From Arthrobacter sp. zg-Y919 (lineage in GTDB: Bacteria > Actinomycetota > Actinomycetes > Actinomycetales > Micrococcaceae), in contig NZ_CP126242.1 in NCBI RefSeq assembly GCF_030142045.1, positions 1,054,001 to 1,118,000 of the forward strand: a stretch of 64,000 nucleotides of DNA, written 5' to 3'. Positions 55,124-62,975 of the stretch are shown piece after piece (position 1 is the stretch's first letter; the number at the start of each line of letters is the position of its first letter). Below the pieces are notes generated by a model, which was not told the origin of the DNA, ran no database searches, and saw nothing but the letters and a program-made list of their open reading frames with translations. The translations under genes were made by a program, and so were the position numbers.

Positions 55124-56464
55124 ATGGGTAGCGTCCTCACGATCCGAGGCGGTGTTCCTCTCTCAGGGAAGGTACCGGTCCGCGGGGCGAAAAATCTGGT
55201 CCCCAAGGCGATGGTTGCGGCCCTGCTCGGCAACGGGCCGTCCACGCTGCGCAACGTTCCGGAAATCAAGGACGTTGAGGTCGTGACGTCCCTGCTGCAG
55301 CTGCACGGCGTCGAGGTCACCAAGGACCCCGTCACCGGCGACCTCACCATGGATCCGAAGAACGCGAAGACGGCGGCGTCCAAAGACATCGACGCCCACG
55401 CCGGCGATTCGCGCATCCCGATCCTGCTCTGCGGACCGCTGATGCACAGCCTCGGCGAGGCGTTCATCCCTGACCTTGGCGGCTGCAAGATCGGCGACCG
55501 GCCGATCGACTTCCACCTGCAGATGCTGCGCAACTTCGGCGCCGTAGTGGAGAAGCGCCCCGGCGGCATTTCCATCTCCGCACCCAAGGGCCTCAGCGGC
55601 GCCAAGCTGGAACTGCCCTACCCGAGCGTCGGAGCCACCGAACAGGTGCTCCTGACCGCGGTCAAGGCCGTGGGCATCACTGAACTCCGCGGTGCCGCCG
55701 TCGAGCCGGAAATCATGGACCTGATCGCCATCCTGCAGAAGATGGGCGCCATCATCTCCGTGCAGACGGACCGCGTCATCCGCATCGAGGGCGTTTCCGA
55801 GCTGACCGGTTACAACCACCGTGCGCTTCCGGACCGCAACGAAGCCGCGTCCTGGGCCTCCGCCGCACTTGTCACCAAGGGTGACATCTACGTTGAAGGC
55901 GCCGACCAGAAGGACCTCACCGCGTTCCTGAACACCTACCGCAAGATCGGCGGAGCGTTCGACGTCGACGACGGCGGCATCCGGTTCTACCACCCGGGCG
56001 GGGCACTGAACCCGCTGGTGCTGGAAACCGACGTGCACCCGGGATTCATGACCGACTGGCAGCAGCCGCTCGTGGTCGCCCTGACCCAGGCCGAGGGCGT
56101 CTCCATTGTGCACGAGACCGTGTATGAGAACCGTTTCGGCTTCACCGACGCCCTCATCCGGATGGGCGCCAACATCCAGGTGCACCGCGAATGCCTCGGC
56201 AGCGTTCCCTGCCGTTTCGGGCAGCGCAACTTCCTGCACTCGGCCGTGATTGCCGGTTCCGTGCAGCTGCGCGGCGCCGAGATCGACATCCCGGACCTGC
56301 GCGGCGGCTTCAGCCACCTCATTGCCGCGCTGGCAGCCGAGGGCACGTCGCGGGTGACCGGCATTGAGCTGATCAACCGCGGGTACGAGCACTTCCAGGG
56401 CAAGCTTGAGGGGCTCGGCGCGGACTTTGACGTCGCTTCCGGCGTATCCGCCGGACTCCGGTAG
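55124..56464 (+). CDS. murA: UDP-N-acetylglucosamine 1-carboxyvinyltransferase
   Basis: MurA makes the first committed step of peptidoglycan: transfer of enolpyruvate from PEP to UDP-GlcNAc. The 446-residue EPSP-synthase-fold protein has LSGKVPVRGAKNLVPKAMVAALL (13-35), the PEP-attacking Cys121 in LGGCKIGDRPIDFHLQML, LPYPSVGATEQVLLTAVKAVG, and the C-terminal DIPDLRGGFSHLIAALAAEGTSRVTGIELINRGYEHF. The cysteine (not the aspartate of mycobacterial MurA) predicts fosfomycin binding. ATG at 55124, with an AGGAAATCAGG purine stretch upstream; an earlier in-frame ATG at 55064 lacks family match. Confidence 0.97.
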   Translation: MGSVLTIRGGVPLSGKVPVRGAKNLVPKAMVAALLGNGPSTLRNVPEIKDVEVVTSLLQLHGVEVTKDPVTGDLTMDPKNAKTAASKDIDAHAGDSRIPILLCGPLMHSLGEAFIPDLGGCKIGDRPIDFHLQMLRNFGAVVEKRPGGISISAPKGLSGAKLELPYPSVGATEQVLLTAVKAVGITELRGAAVEPEIMDLIAILQKMGAIISVQTDRVIRIEGVSELTGYNHRALPDRNEAASWASAALVTKGDIYVEGADQKDLTAFLNTYRKIGGAFDVDDGGIRFYHPGGALNPLVLETDVHPGFMTDWQQPLVVALTQAEGVSIVHETVYENRFGFTDALIRMGANIQVHRECLGSVPCRFGQRNFLHSAVIAGSVQLRGAEIDIPDLRGGFSHLIAALAAEGTSRVTGIELINRGYEHFQGKLEGLGADFDVASGVSAGLR

Positions 56465-56473
56465 CCTGACCGC

Positions 56474-57241
56474 ATGACGGATTCGAATAAGTCACGGGTT
56501 GCGTTTGCGCTGCTGGCCGGAACCCTCCGGCCGCTGTTCAATGTCTTCCTGAAAAAGCAGTGGCAGGGGGCGGAGAACCTGCCCCGGGACACGGGCTTCA
56601 TCGTCTGTCCCAACCACGTGACTGAAATCGATCCGGTGGTGGTGGGGCACTTCCTGTACAACAAGGGGTACCCGCCGCACTTCCTTGCCAAGGCATCTCT
56701 GTTCAAGGTTCCCGTCCTGGGAACCGCGCTGTCCGCGACGAACCAGGTCCCGGTGGAACGGATCACCACCGGGGCCGCCGGTTCCCTGGACGCCGCGCGC
56801 AAGGCACTGGAAGCCGGGCACACCCTGGTGATCTATCCCGAAGGAACCCTGACGCGGGATCCCGACCTCTGGCCGATGAAGGGCCGGACCGGCGCTGCCC
56901 GGCTGGCCCTGCAGACCGGCGTTCCCGTGCTCCCGGTGGCGCACTGGGGATCCCATGAACTCTTTCCCCGCTACGCCAAGTTCCCGGCACTGTTCCCGCG
57001 CAAGCGGGTCCGGCTGGTGGTTGGCAAGCCTGTGGACCTGTCCGAATTCGCCGGCCTGCCGATCAGTAAGGCCGTCCTGGACGCCGCCACGGATCGGATC
57101 ATGTCCGACATTACGGACATGGTCTCCAAGCTCCGCGGCACGCAGCCACCCGCTGAGCGGTGGGACCCCGTGGCCAAGGGCCAGCGGCAGGTCGGCCGCT
57201 CCTTTGAATCCAAACCAACCCAACCGGAGGCCGGACAGTGA
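56474..57241 (+). CDS. plsC: 1-acyl-sn-glycerol-3-phosphate acyltransferase-like protein
   Basis: The 255-residue membrane-associated acyltransferase would acylate lysophosphatidic acid or a related lipid. The catalytic HX4D motif is NHVTEID (about 47-53) after GFIVCP; the substrate-binding YPEGTLTRD (about 120-128) and VPVLPVAHWGSHELFP (about 150-165) follow. TAGCCT (56462-56467), which includes the murA stop, ends six bases before the ATG, so a leaderless start is possible. The TGA overlaps the gpsA GTG. Linkage with gpsA supports a phospholipid role. Confidence 0.88.
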   Translation: MTDSNKSRVAFALLAGTLRPLFNVFLKKQWQGAENLPRDTGFIVCPNHVTEIDPVVVGHFLYNKGYPPHFLAKASLFKVPVLGTALSATNQVPVERITTGAAGSLDAARKALEAGHTLVIYPEGTLTRDPDLWPMKGRTGAARLALQTGVPVLPVAHWGSHELFPRYAKFPALFPRKRVRLVVGKPVDLSEFAGLPISKAVLDAATDRIMSDITDMVSKLRGTQPPAERWDPVAKGQRQVGRSFESKPTQPEAGQ

Positions 57242-58281
57242 CCGCCCGCAGTGAATACCCCGCCGTCGTCGCCGTCCTAGGCGCAGGAAGCTGGGGTACC
57301 GCCTTCGCCAAGATCGCCGCCGACTCCGGCGCCGGACGGGGCACCGATGTCCGGCTCTGGGCCCGTCGCCCCGAGGTGGCCGCCGACGTCAATGACAGGC
57401 ACCGCAACACCCAGTACCTCAAGGACACTGTCCTGCCCGCCAACCTGCGCGCCTCCACGGACCTCGCCGAGGTCCTGGCCGATGCGGAGATCGTGGTGCT
57501 CGCCGTGCCTGCACAGTCACTGCGCGCCCAGCTGAAGGACGTTGCGGGCCTCATTCCGGCCGGCGCCGTCGTCGTGTCGCTGATGAAGGGCCTGGAACGT
57601 GGCACGGACGCCCGGATGAGCCAGGTGATCGCCGAGGAACTGGGACTGCCCGCCGAGCGTATTGCCGTGGTCTCCGGCCCGAACCTCGCCATGGAGATTG
57701 CCCGCCAGGAGCCCACCGCTTCCGTGGTGGCCTGCACCGACCTGGACACGGCCGCCTGGATCGCCGAAGCCTGCACTGCGCCGTATTTCCGGCCGTACAC
57801 CAACGAGGACGTGGTGGGTACGGAGATCGGCGGCATCGTGAAAAACGTGATTGCCCTCGCGGTGGGGATCTGCGACGGCAAGAACATGGGTGACAACACC
57901 CGGGCGTCCGTGATGACCCGCGGCCTGGCCGAAACCACCCGGCTGGCCCTCGCCCTGGGCGGCAGCGCCGAGACCATGGCAGGACTGGCGGGCATGGGCG
58001 ATTTGATTGCCACCTGCTCCTCACCCCTGTCCCGCAACCACACTGCGGGAACACTGCTGGCGCAGGGCCTGAGCCTGGCGGAGGTCAACGCGTCCATGAC
58101 CCAGACCGCCGAAGGTATCAAGTCCGCGCAGGCCGTGCTGGACCGTGCCACCCAGCTGGGTGTGTACATGCCGATCACCGAAAACGTTGTCGCCGTCCTG
58201 CAGGGCGTTATTAGTGTTGATGAACTGGGCCCGCGGCTGCTGGCCCGCGAACTGAAATCCGAAGGTGTGTCCGCCCCGTGA
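57238..58281 (+). CDS. gpsA: Glycerol-3-phosphate dehydrogenase [NAD(P)+]
   Basis: GpsA reduces dihydroxyacetone phosphate to sn-glycerol-3-phosphate for phospholipid synthesis. The 347 residues have the Rossmann start VAVLGAGSWGTAFAKIAAD (about 9-27), VVSLMKGLERGTDARMSQVI, AVVSGPNLAMEIARQEPTASV, GTEIGGIVKNVIALAVGICDG (with the catalytic Lys) and TMAGLAGMGDLIATCSSPLSRNH. GTG start overlaps the plsC stop; its own TGA overlaps the GTG of ddl, making a tight plsC-gpsA-ddl unit. Confidence 0.98.
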   Translation: MTARSEYPAVVAVLGAGSWGTAFAKIAADSGAGRGTDVRLWARRPEVAADVNDRHRNTQYLKDTVLPANLRASTDLAEVLADAEIVVLAVPAQSLRAQLKDVAGLIPAGAVVVSLMKGLERGTDARMSQVIAEELGLPAERIAVVSGPNLAMEIARQEPTASVVACTDLDTAAWIAEACTAPYFRPYTNEDVVGTEIGGIVKNVIALAVGICDGKNMGDNTRASVMTRGLAETTRLALALGGSAETMAGLAGMGDLIATCSSPLSRNHTAGTLLAQGLSLAEVNASMTQTAEGIKSAQAVLDRATQLGVYMPITENVVAVLQGVISVDELGPRLLARELKSEGVSAP

Positions 58282-59435
58282 CTGTTGAACCCCTGCCCGC
58301 CGGTACCGTAGAGGACCGCTCCGGAAACGCCCGGCCGAGGGTGGCCGTCCTGTTCGGCGGACGCTCCAGCGAACATGCCGTCAGCTGCGTGACTGCGGCC
58401 GGTGTGCTGCAGGCCATTGATACGTCCAAGTACGACGTCGTGCCCATCGGTATTGCGAAGAACGGCCAGTGGAGCCTCGTCTCCGCCGATCCGGCGCAGT
58501 GGTCGCTCCGCGCAGCCACCCTGCCCGAGGTGCCGGTCTCCGCGGAATCAGTGGTCCTGTCCTCCCAGGACGGAAGCCGTGAGCTCGTCGCGCACACTCC
58601 CGGCGGCCTGCCGCGCAGCCTGGGGTCCATCGACGTCGTCCTGCCGCTGCTGCACGGTCCCTTCGGCGAGGACGGCACCCTGCAGGGGCTGCTGGAAATG
58701 GCCGACGTCCGGTACGTGGGCGCCGGTGTCCTGGCGTCCGCCGTCGGCATGGACAAGCACTACATGAAGGTGGTCTTCGAGGCCGCCGGCCTGGCCGTTG
58801 GACCCTACGAGGTGCTTACCGACCGGCAGTGGCTGCGGGATCCGCAGTCCTGCCTGGACCGTGCCGGCGCCCTGGCCTTCCCCTTGTTCGTGAAGCCGGC
58901 CCGCGCCGGATCCTCCATGGGCATCACGCGGGTCACCGATCCCGCGGAGCTCCCGGCCGCCATCGAAGCCGCGCGCCTGCACGATCCCAAGGTGGTCGTC
59001 GAAGCCGGGATCACCGGCCGCGAAATCGAGGTGGCTGTCCTGCAGGGGCGCGGCACCGAGGACCCCCGCACCAGCCAGCCCGGCGAGATTGCGGTGCGCG
59101 ACGGCGGCCACGAGTGGTACGACTTCGAAGCCAAGTACGTTGACGGTGCAGCCGTCGACCTGAGCTGCCCGGCGGACCTGCCGGCGGACGTTTCCGCCGA
59201 AGTCCGCCGGCTGGCCGGTGCCGCCTTCGACGCGGTCGGAGGAGAGGGCCTGTCCCGGGTGGACTTCTTCTACACCCCGGACGGTGCGCTGATCATCAAC
59301 GAGATCAACACGATGCCCGGGTTCACCCCGATCAGCATGTATCCGCAGATGTGGGCCAAGTCCGGTCTCCCGTACACCGAGCTGATCGATGAACTGATTT
59401 CCCTGGCGCTGAGCCGGAAGACCGGCCTGCGCTAG
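58278..59435 (+). CDS. ddl: D-alanine--D-alanine ligase
   Basis: Ddl makes the D-Ala-D-Ala terminus of peptidoglycan precursors. The 385-residue ATP-grasp protein has VAVLFGGRSSEHAVSCVTAAGVL (about 22-44), VLPLLHGPFGEDGTLQGLLEMADVRYVGAGVLASAVGMDKHYMK (119-162), FVKPARAGSSMGITRV, and the C-terminal RVDFFYTPDGALIINEINTMPGFTPISMYPQMW. The Tyr in FEAKYVDG is the residue associated with D-Ala rather than D-lactate specificity. Its TAG lies in a CTAG shared with the convergent DUF3515 stop. Confidence 0.97.
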   Translation: MTVEPLPAGTVEDRSGNARPRVAVLFGGRSSEHAVSCVTAAGVLQAIDTSKYDVVPIGIAKNGQWSLVSADPAQWSLRAATLPEVPVSAESVVLSSQDGSRELVAHTPGGLPRSLGSIDVVLPLLHGPFGEDGTLQGLLEMADVRYVGAGVLASAVGMDKHYMKVVFEAAGLAVGPYEVLTDRQWLRDPQSCLDRAGALAFPLFVKPARAGSSMGITRVTDPAELPAAIEAARLHDPKVVVEAGITGREIEVAVLQGRGTEDPRTSQPGEIAVRDGGHEWYDFEAKYVDGAAVDLSCPADLPADVSAEVRRLAGAAFDAVGGEGLSRVDFFYTPDGALIINEINTMPGFTPISMYPQMWAKSGLPYTELIDELISLALSRKTGLR

Positions 59436-59911
59436 CCCGCCTGGCTGTCCAGTTCCAGGGTGTCCGCGGGGCTGAGGCACTGACGGGTGGATTCGATGTT
59501 GGAGACCGCGTTCTCCAACTGGACCAGCACCTCGGAGGAAGCCACCTCGTTCGGATCGAACATCACCTCGACGGCCGGCTCCCGGCCGAACGTCGTGGCG
59601 GTCCAGGTGTCTTCGCCCTCGCGCAGGATCCAGTCGATGCCGTTGACCTCGGCGCACGGATCGGTCGTCGGTCCCGGCACCGGGACGCCGCACTTGAGGA
59701 TCGCCCGGGACGGGTTGCCCCAGGCCGCGGTGGACTGGCTGTCCGTGTCCCTGAGCTGATAGCCCGCCATCTCGTCCGGGAGCGCCACCATCACGGAGGC
59801 GCAGTCGGGGTTCGCCGCGTCTGGCGCGGAATCGACATTGGCCACTGGGCTGCAGCCGGTGGCCGCCACTGCCACGAGCACGGATACTGCGGGTAACGCG
59901 TAGAGCTTCAT
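59432..59911 (-). CDS. DUF3515 lipoprotein
   Basis: This 159-residue protein has a lipoprotein signal peptide, MKLYALPAVSVLVAVAATG-C, with Cys20 in an AATGC lipobox, so it is anchored outside the membrane. The DUF3515 core follows: DCASVMVALPDEMAGYQLRDTDSQSTAAWGNPSRAILKCGVPVPGPTTDPCAEVNGIDWILREGEDTWTATTFGREPAVEVMF. DUF3515 genes commonly neighbour ddl and thiL in actinobacteria, but the role is unknown. The start is the ATG at 59911; the longer open frame lacks the signal peptide at its N terminus. Confidence 0.87.
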   Translation of the reverse strand: MKLYALPAVSVLVAVAATGCSPVANVDSAPDAANPDCASVMVALPDEMAGYQLRDTDSQSTAAWGNPSRAILKCGVPVPGPTTDPCAEVNGIDWILREGEDTWTATTFGREPAVEVMFDPNEVASSEVLVQLENAVSNIESTRQCLSPADTLELDSQAG

Positions 59912-60006
59912 GATCCAAGCGTATCCGGCACGGTACGTCGAGTCGGAATCGGTCTGGTACCGGGAAATGTATAGACTCATAGCGCCCCCGATCTGAGGAA
60001 AAACAC

Positions 60007-61008
60007 TTGAGCGAGTACACGATGTCCCCCACCACCCAGCCGAAAAAGAGGCATCCGGTCCGCACCACCATGCTGGTGATGCTGACCGTCGTGGTGGTGG
60101 CCGCAGTAGCGGTGGGCGGTTACCTATGGCATCTGGCCCGGACCTTCGACTCCGGTACCAACACCATAGCCAATGCACTTCCTGAGGCACGGCCGGAGAA
60201 GGAAGCCGCCGCAGCGGATTCGCAGAACATCCTTCTGATGGGCAGCGATACCCGCGATCCAGCCGGTGGCGACGCTCGGTCGGACACGATGATGCTCGTC
60301 CACATCCCGGGGGACCGAAGCGGGGTTTACGTCATGTCGATCATGCGCGACACCTGGGTGGAGATCCCCGGTCACGGGGAAGATAAGATCAACGCCGCCA
60401 TGGCTCTTGGAGGTGTTGCCCTGACCGTGGACACTGTACAGACGCTGTTTGATGTCCCCATCGACCACGTGGCAATCGTCGATTTTGAAGGTTTTAAGGG
60501 TCTGACGGATTCTCTGGGCGGGGTTACCCTCAACAATGAAGTTGCCTTCCAGTCCGACGGCGTCGAGGGCGAGTATTTCCCCGCGGGGACCATCAGCGTT
60601 AAGGGCGAGTCAGCTCTCAAATACGTCCGCGAGCGTTATGCCTTCACGGATGGGGACTACCAGCGCGTCAAGAACCAGCAGGCATTCCTGCGTGGGGTCA
60701 TTTCCGGCGTCCTCAACAAGGGGACCTTGACGGACCCGGTGAAGGTCAGCAACGTCGTGGGCGAACTCTCGCCGTACCTGAGCGTGGATGAAGACCTGGA
60801 CGCATCGGCGGCAGGGGCTTTGGCGGTCAGCCTGCGAAACGTCCGTTCGGGCGAGGTCTCCATGTTCACCCTGCCCAACGCCGGAGTGGGCACTTCTCCT
60901 GACGGACAGTCGATTGTGGTGCCGGATCACGCTGCCATCAGTGAAATTTCCGCGGCACTGGACGCCGATGACTTCGATGCGTATGCCGCTGCCGTCCAGG
61001 GGAACTGA
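60007..61008 (+). CDS. LytR-CpsA-Psr (LCP) family protein
   Basis: LCP proteins transfer undecaprenyl-linked glycans (teichoic acid, capsule or arabinogalactan type) to peptidoglycan outside the membrane. The 333-residue protein has a basic N terminus, one transmembrane helix (about 22-42), and the LCP domain (about 72-215): NILLMGSDTRDPAGGDARSDTMMLVHI, VYVMSIMRDTWVEIPGHGEDKINAAMALGG, and DHVAIVDFEGFKGLTDSLGGVTL...KYVRERYAFTDGDYQRVKNQQAFLRG, with the conserved Arg/Asp phosphate-binding residues. TTG at 60007 is favoured by GAGGAA six bases upstream; ATG at 60022 is the alternative. The next gene is four bases away. Confidence 0.9.
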   Translation: MSEYTMSPTTQPKKRHPVRTTMLVMLTVVVVAAVAVGGYLWHLARTFDSGTNTIANALPEARPEKEAAAADSQNILLMGSDTRDPAGGDARSDTMMLVHIPGDRSGVYVMSIMRDTWVEIPGHGEDKINAAMALGGVALTVDTVQTLFDVPIDHVAIVDFEGFKGLTDSLGGVTLNNEVAFQSDGVEGEYFPAGTISVKGESALKYVRERYAFTDGDYQRVKNQQAFLRGVISGVLNKGTLTDPVKVSNVVGELSPYLSVDEDLDASAAGALAVSLRNVRSGEVSMFTLPNAGVGTSPDGQSIVVPDHAAISEISAALDADDFDAYAAAVQGN

Positions 61009-61012
61009 CTTT

Positions 61013-61702
61013 ATGCCATCGACCCTCCCACGCCGTGCCGCCGGCAGCCTGTTGACAGCCTGTTTGGCTGTTGTGGTTCTGGCTGTCCCCGCGCAGGCCC
61101 AGGGGGGCCCACCGGTCGATCCGCCGGTTGTTGTGACCACTCCGGAGCCCGACCAGGTCGATCAGCCGCCGGCGCCCACGCCCGAACCTGCGCCGGCTCC
61201 TGCGCCGGCTCCCGCGCCCGCTCCCGTGCCGGCGCCTGCCCCCGCGCCGACCCAGCTCGCGAACCAAATCGATCCGGTCACGGGTTACGTTGTGGATCCC
61301 GCAACGGGGTACCCCGTCCACCCGGGCACGGGTCTGCTCATTGAGCCGGGAACCGGCAGTCTCATCGATCCGGTAACCCGCTTATACACCGGTACGGTCT
61401 GGGATCCGGAAACGATGCAGATAGTGGATCCGAGTGCCGATCCTTCCCCCACACCGACTCCTTCTCCCTCGAATCCGCCGTCGGCGTCACCTTCACCGAC
61501 CCCGTCGTCCACAGTTGCCACGCCTGCACCCACGGCCTCCGCACCTGCCATGGAAAGCATGAATTCCGATTCCGGTGGTTCAGGCTGGGCAGTGCGAGGC
61601 GGCGTCATACTTTTACTGCTGGGGGCCGGGGCGCTCTATTATCTGAAGCTTCGCGCGTCCACAGCGTCGCTCCCGTTCAAAGTTGGAAAAAACAACGGAT
61701 AG
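61013..61702 (+). CDS. Secreted octapeptide-repeat surface protein with C-terminal membrane anchor
   Basis: This 229-residue protein has a signal peptide (1-29, cleavage after AQA), a Pro/Ala-rich stalk (33-80), a tandem repeat block (87-140), a second Ser/Pro/Thr-rich stalk (140-190), and a transmembrane helix (about 196-213) with a short basic tail. The repeat units are DPVTGYVV, DPATGYPV, HPGTGLLI, EPGTGSLI, a degenerate 12-residue unit, then DPETMQIV: an 8-residue [DEH]P-x-TG pattern. No sortase motif is present. It is translated directly after the LCP gene. Function unknown; a cell-wall-spanning stalk or glycosylated adhesin are possibilities. Confidence 0.75.
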   Translation: MPSTLPRRAAGSLLTACLAVVVLAVPAQAQGGPPVDPPVVVTTPEPDQVDQPPAPTPEPAPAPAPAPAPAPVPAPAPAPTQLANQIDPVTGYVVDPATGYPVHPGTGLLIEPGTGSLIDPVTRLYTGTVWDPETMQIVDPSADPSPTPTPSPSNPPSASPSPTPSSTVATPAPTASAPAMESMNSDSGGSGWAVRGGVILLLLGAGALYYLKLRASTASLPFKVGKNNG

Positions 61703-61775
61703 AATAGGAACAGTCTTCCTGGGCCAGTTGTGCGCAGGCTTTTTCGTTTAGGGTGTTCGTAATGGGGGAATGGTA

Positions 61776-62975
61776 GTGCGGATTCAATTGCTGACCCATT
61801 CGTATTCCCCCGAGCACAGCCCGCCCCAACGCCGCTGGATGCAGTTCAACCGGTATTTCCGCAGCCTTGGCTGGGACATCGACGTGATCACTCCGGTCGC
61901 TCACGCTCCGCACGGCCGCCGCACGCTGCCGAAACGTGAAGCGGGCCGTGCCTTTCGCCGGGACACTGGCCGGTACGGAGAACGCATCCTCCGGGTTCCC
62001 TACCTGTGGCACCGCACTACCCGTCTGGGACGGCTGCTGGACCACTGCTTCAGCGCAGCTGCCTCGGTGGCGGCGGGGATGGCGACACCCCGGCCCGATG
62101 TCGTCGTCGTTACTGTTCCCAGCCTTCCCATCCTGGGCGCCGGGTACGCAGTCTCCCGGCTCCGGCGCGTGCCGCTGGTGGTGGACATGCGCGATGCATG
62201 GCCCGACATTGCCCGTGATGCCCGCATAGTCCGGGGGAGCGCCAAGAGCCTGACCGAACGGGCAGTAGTGGCGTTCCAGGAACGCGCGGACCTGGTGGTG
62301 ACCGTGACCTACGGTTTCGCCTCCACACTCCGGGACCGCGGGTTGGGGAACGTTGCAACCGTGGTGAACGGCGTGGACATTTCGGTGCGGGAGCTGCTCC
62401 CTCCTCCACCCGAAGACCGGGACCGGCTGAATGTGCTGTACCTGGGCAACCACGGGGAGAGTCAGCGGCTGGATCTTGTGGTGCGGGCTGCCGCCCTCGC
62501 CCGCGATTACGTACGTCTGACCATGGTGGGCCACGGTGTGCAGCGGCGTGAGCTGATGGCGCTGGCCGAGGAGCTTGACGCTCCGGTAACCTTCCACGGC
62601 CCTGCCCAGCGGCGTGAAGTCATGGAGTTTTACCGCGCCGCGGATACCTGTGTGATTTCCCTGCGGGATGACTGGAAGTCGTTTGAAACCACCATCCCGT
62701 CAAAAACCTACGAGGTCTTGGCGGTGGGCCGTCACGTCACGGGAATCGTCCGCGGCGAAGCCCGCCAGATTATTGAAGACGCAACCGCCGGCGACGTCGT
62801 TGAGTCCACAGCCGAGGCCGTCGCCCAACTGTGGAAGGAACTGCAGGCTGACCGCATCCGTCTCTTGACCGGGACTGCGGGCCGGGACTGGGTGCATAAC
62901 AACGCTAACCTCGACGCACTTTCAGCTACCTATGCGGACCTCCTGCGAAGCGTGGCGGTAGGCCGGCCGGAGTGA
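61776..62975 (+). CDS. GT4-family glycosyltransferase
   Basis: The roughly 400-residue protein has a GT-B fold. The N-terminal half (MRIQLLTHSYSPEHSPPQRRWMQFNRYFRSLGWDIDVIT) begins with the acceptor-site loop; the C-terminal half has LNVLYLGNHGESQRLDLVVRAAAL and the donor-binding EX7E-like region FYRAADTCVISLRDDWKSFETTIPSKTYEVLAVGRHVTGIV. It resembles WbuB-type transferases of capsule and O-antigen clusters. GTG at 61776 is favoured because GGGGGA lies six bases before it; ATG 61770 is the alternative. The TGA overlaps the next GTG. Confidence 0.85.
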   Translation: MRIQLLTHSYSPEHSPPQRRWMQFNRYFRSLGWDIDVITPVAHAPHGRRTLPKREAGRAFRRDTGRYGERILRVPYLWHRTTRLGRLLDHCFSAAASVAAGMATPRPDVVVVTVPSLPILGAGYAVSRLRRVPLVVDMRDAWPDIARDARIVRGSAKSLTERAVVAFQERADLVVTVTYGFASTLRDRGLGNVATVVNGVDISVRELLPPPPEDRDRLNVLYLGNHGESQRLDLVVRAAALARDYVRLTMVGHGVQRRELMALAEELDAPVTFHGPAQRREVMEFYRAADTCVISLRDDWKSFETTIPSKTYEVLAVGRHVTGIVRGEARQIIEDATAGDVVESTAEAVAQLWKELQADRIRLLTGTAGRDWVHNNANLDALSATYADLLRSVAVGRPE

